NCBI GenBank assembly: GCA_048213135.1
Contig: PS015009.1
Coordinates: 992,001 to 1,056,000, forward strand
Reading direction: 5' to 3'
Length of the DNA stretch: 64,000 bases
From: Reclinomonas americana ATCC 50394
Taxonomy: Eukaryota > Jakobida > Jakobea > Jakobida
Positions 61,472 to 64,000 of the stretch are shown piece after piece. Within the stretch, counting starts at the first letter, position 1, and the number at the start of each line of letters is the position of its first letter. The translations under genes and the position numbers were made by a program. The notes beneath the pieces are model-generated. The model was not told where the DNA came from, did no database searches, and saw nothing but the letters and a program-made list of their open reading frames with translations.

Positions 61472-61755
61472 CTTTCGGGTTAAATCGGATTATTTTAAAA
61501 GCAGGGTACACTTTTACAGACCAATACGAGAAGGAAAAGTTGCAGGGTGATATTTCTAAATATGACAAACGTGCTTAAACTGCATACAGGTTTACAAAAA
61601 TCATATCCGGGAAATAAATTTAGCAAGATCAAGTCCCATCTGCCTGATATTATAGTACCCCGTCCAGCTGACGAAAACCAACCCAGCCGATCACCTGAAC
61701 AGGTTTATTTCGGGACATCAAATTGAGTTAAATTGCAGTTGATAAAACAATAGCC

Positions 61756-63795
61756 GTGGGATTCAAACTTCATTCTCCGTACAGCCCGGCAGGCGATCAG
61801 CCGGAAGCCATCCGCCAACTGACAGAAGGCCTCATGCGGGGCGAAAAATACCAGTGCCTGCTGGGCGTTACCGGCAGTGGTAAAACCTTCACCATGGCCA
61901 ACGTCATTAATAATGTACAGCGGCCCACACTGGTACTCACCCACAACAAAACACTGGTGGCCCAGCTCTACGGCGAATTCAAACAATTTTTTCCTGACAA
62001 TGCCGTGGGTTACTTCGTGAGTTATTACGACTACTACCAGCCCGAGGCCTACCTGCCTGTGAGCAATATTTATATTGAAAAAGACCTGAGCATTAACGAG
62101 GAACTCGATAAACTGCGCCTTCAGGCCACAGCACAACTGCTGAGCGGCAGGCGTGATATTATAGTGGTAGCCAGTGTGAGTTGCATCTATGGTATGGGTA
62201 ATCCTACCGATTACGAGAATGGTATCATCCGCATTCACCAGGGACAGGTCATATCCAGGCAGGGTTTTCTGCATGCGCTGGTAAACTCACTGTACAACCG
62301 CAGCGAAATAGAATTTAACCGTGGCTCCTTCCGTGTGAAAGGCGATACTATCGACATCAACCTGCCTTACGTGGACTTCGGCTACCGCATCACTTTTTTC
62401 GGTGACGAGATCGAAAGCATTGAAACACTGGAACTGAGCAGCGGTAAACGCATCAGCAGCGTGGAGAACGCGGCCATCTTCCCGGCCAACCTGTACGTGG
62501 CGCCCAAGGATATGCTGCAGCAGGTGATACACGAAATACAGGATGAATGCAACGCACAGACAGAATACTTTAAAGCCAGCGGTAAATATATAGAAGCCCA
62601 GCGCATCGACGAGAGAGTGAACTACGACCTGGAAATGATCCGCGAACTGGGCTACTGCAATGGCATCGAAAACTATTCCCGTTTCTTCGACAGGCGGCAA
62701 CCAGGCACCCGGCCTTTCTGCCTGCTGGATTATTTTCCGCAGGATTTTTTGCTGATGATAGATGAAAGTCACCAGACCATTCCGCAGGTGAGCGGCATGT
62801 ACGGTGGCGACCGCAGCAGGAAACTGATACTGGTGGATTACGGCTTCCGCCTGCCCAGCGCACTCGATAACCGCCCGCTCAACTTTCACGAATTTGAACA
62901 GCTTACCAACCAGACCATCTTCGTATCGGCCACACCCGGTGATTATGAACTGGAAAAATCGGAAGGCATTGTGGTGGAACAGGTGGTGCGCCCGACAGGA
63001 CTGCTGGACCCGCCGATCGAGATCCGTCCTTCGGTGAACCAGATCGACGACCTGCTGGAAGAGATCGACAAGCGGGTAACCAAGGGCGACCGCGTATTGG
63101 TGACCACGCTTACCAAACGCATGGCAGAGGAAATGGACAAATACCTGCAGCGCATCAACATCAAAAGCAAATACATACACAGCGAAGTGGATGCATTGGA
63201 ACGTGTGGAGATATTAAGAGAACTGCGCTTAGGCGTGATCGATGTACTGGTGGGTGTTAACCTGCTTCGTGAAGGACTCGATCTGCCGGAAGTATCCCTG
63301 GTAGCAGTGCTGGACGCGGATAAAGAAGGTTTTTTACGGAATGAAAAAAGTCTTACCCAAACAGCCGGACGTGCCGCCCGTAACGCAGACGGACTCGTGA
63401 TTTTTTATGCCGATACCATGACGGAGAGTATGCAGAAGACGATCGATGAAACCAACCGTCGCCGCGATAAACAGATGGCCCACAACCTGGAACATGGCAT
63501 TACCCCGAAAACAGTAGTGAAAAGCAAGGAGCAGATCATGGCCCAGGGCTCAGTACTGGATGTAAAAGGTTATGATCCTTCCAATACTTATGCCTTAGCC
63601 GCGGATGAAGAACTGGTGAATGTTGCCGCGGAGGACCAGGAAACCTACAAAACCATACCCCAGCTGGAAAAAGCCATCGCCAAAGTAAAAAAGACGATGG
63701 AAAAAGCAGCGAAAGACCTCGATTTTATGGAAGCCGCAAGACTGAGGGATGAAATGTTCCGGATGAAAAAACAACTCGACGAGATGAAAGCTTAG
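61756..63795 (+). CDS. uvrB: Excinuclease ABC subunit B
   Basis: A 679-residue DNA repair helicase-like protein starting at GTG 61756 (GFKLHSPYSPAGDQPEAI). Walker A GVTGSGKTFTMANV, the beta-hairpin region YYDYYQPEAYLP, DEAD-type IDESHQTIPQV, helicase motifs GVNLLREGLDLPEVSLVAVLDADKEGFLR and TQTAGRAARN and a C-terminal UVR domain (LEKAIAKVKKTMEKAAKDLDFMEAARLRDEM) that binds UvrA/UvrC are all present. It verifies DNA damage in nucleotide excision repair. Monocistronic here. Confidence 0.97.
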   Translation: MGFKLHSPYSPAGDQPEAIRQLTEGLMRGEKYQCLLGVTGSGKTFTMANVINNVQRPTLVLTHNKTLVAQLYGEFKQFFPDNAVGYFVSYYDYYQPEAYLPVSNIYIEKDLSINEELDKLRLQATAQLLSGRRDIIVVASVSCIYGMGNPTDYENGIIRIHQGQVISRQGFLHALVNSLYNRSEIEFNRGSFRVKGDTIDINLPYVDFGYRITFFGDEIESIETLELSSGKRISSVENAAIFPANLYVAPKDMLQQVIHEIQDECNAQTEYFKASGKYIEAQRIDERVNYDLEMIRELGYCNGIENYSRFFDRRQPGTRPFCLLDYFPQDFLLMIDESHQTIPQVSGMYGGDRSRKLILVDYGFRLPSALDNRPLNFHEFEQLTNQTIFVSATPGDYELEKSEGIVVEQVVRPTGLLDPPIEIRPSVNQIDDLLEEIDKRVTKGDRVLVTTLTKRMAEEMDKYLQRINIKSKYIHSEVDALERVEILRELRLGVIDVLVGVNLLREGLDLPEVSLVAVLDADKEGFLRNEKSLTQTAGRAARNADGLVIFYADTMTESMQKTIDETNRRRDKQMAHNLEHGITPKTVVKSKEQIMAQGSVLDVKGYDPSNTYALAADEELVNVAAEDQETYKTIPQLEKAIAKVKKTMEKAAKDLDFMEAARLRDEMFRMKKQLDEMKA

Positions 63796-63796
63796 A

Positions 63797-64000
63797 TCAG
63801 TTGGTCAGTTGTAACTTCCCGCTGTCATCAATGGTATAAATGGCTACCTTTTTCTTATCCTGTTCCTTTTCGGCAAAATCGTTGAGCGTAGTAATGGTAA
63901 TGGTCTTGTCTTTTATCACCGATGTAATGGCCATAAAACCTTCCGCATTGTCGTAATACACATCCTGCTGACCGGTGATACTACCTGAAGGATCATATAC
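63797..64000 (-). CDS. Partial hypothetical protein, C-terminal 67 residues
   Basis: The minus-strand frame is open from the window edge to a TGA at 63797-63799. It reads SGSITGQQDVYYDNAEGFM, then AITSVIKDKTITITTLNDF, and ends DDSGKLQLTN, a regular pattern of strands as in secreted or periplasmic beta-rich proteins. The start, signal peptide and family lie outside the window. It is convergent with uvrB, 1 base from its stop codon. Confidence 0.7.
   Translation of the reverse strand, partial: VYDPSGSITGQQDVYYDNAEGFMAITSVIKDKTITITTLNDFAEKEQDKKKVAIYTIDDSGKLQLTN

Noticed and set aside
62287-63180. A 297-codon minus-strand frame inside uvrB
   Set aside because: Shadow of uvrB; no family features.
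1-64000. CRISPR array, rRNA, tRNA, prophage or complete insertion sequence
   Set aside because: No regularly spaced repeats, no RNA gene signatures, and no transposase, integrase or phage structural gene was found on either strand.

Overview
This window is chromosomal DNA from a member of the Bacteroidota, most likely family Chitinophagaceae. The evidence is a large carboxypeptidase-regulatory/OMP beta-barrel receptor, a DUF5916 protein, DUF2911 and TIGR02757 proteins, a HmuY/DUF6607 heme locus, an ECF sigma/anti-sigma operon, start sites mostly without clear Shine-Dalgarno sequences, and several promoters of the TTTG-N20-TAnnTTTG type. No rRNA, tRNA, CRISPR array or complete insertion sequence was recognised.

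Layout. 1-3.5 kb: a visibly AT-rich UvrD-like helicase cut by the window edge, then a RadC/JAB-domain protein and an unknown protein; this looks accessory. 3.8-6.9 kb: a DUF606 transporter, two tandem LprI-like (DUF1311) proteins, a helical-repeat-like protein, and an SdpR/SdpI-type repressor and membrane protein pair with a 22-bp palindromic operator. 7-14.8 kb: a small secreted PepSY-like protein, AcpH, two DUF2911 proteins, asparagine synthase (frame broken at an A9 run), a trans-sulfuration enzyme, a serine hydrolase lipoprotein and a TIGR02757 protein. 14.9-20.7 kb (minus strand): ECF sigma factor, anti-sigma-like protein, a Tyr/Lys/Asp-Ser repeat protein with a DUF4097-like C-terminus, and a large outer-membrane receptor. 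21-30 kb: fatty-acid-hydroxylase family enzyme, fumarylacetoacetase-family enzyme, flavin reductase, patatin, DUF4197 lipoprotein, LysS and a DPP-IV-type peptidase. 30-38.6 kb: a DUF5916 protein, an HSDL2-like SDR, and a TetR-TolC-EmrA-EmrB efflux operon with a well-formed promoter and two operator-like palindromes. 38.6-45.8 kb: OsmC/ArsC-like/aldo-keto reductase operon, Lon-N/CoaX/outer-membrane protein/LptC operon, MeaB, and a Fur-family regulator. 45.8-52.5 kb: a His-rich small protein, a PKD lipoprotein, a TPR protein, three glycan genes and TypA. 52.8-58.6 kb: a heme/iron uptake cluster (PepSY-TM protein, TonB receptor, HmuY-like lipoprotein, frameshifted DUF6607 protein). 58.7-61.5 kb (minus): a lipoprotein with a probable C-terminal JAMM/JAB metalloprotease domain followed by two tandem small secreted proteins, one frameshifted. 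61.7-63.8 kb: UvrB, then the tail of an unknown gene.

Notable points. (1) Three genes are each broken by exactly one base in an A homopolymer. This suggests homopolymer miscalls, phase variation or transcriptional slippage. (2) The JAMM lipoprotein plus tandem secreted partner genes is the best candidate for an undescribed system. (3) Several intergenic repeat families occur in two or more copies: a CGCAAAG inverted-repeat element, a GTCATCCCGAC element and a GTATTGAGTAG element. (4) Palindromes upstream of the His-rich protein and the PKD lipoprotein, close to a Fur-family gene, may be metal-regulated operators. Positions, motifs and frames below were read from the sequence. Family names come from recognition of motifs, not from database searches.
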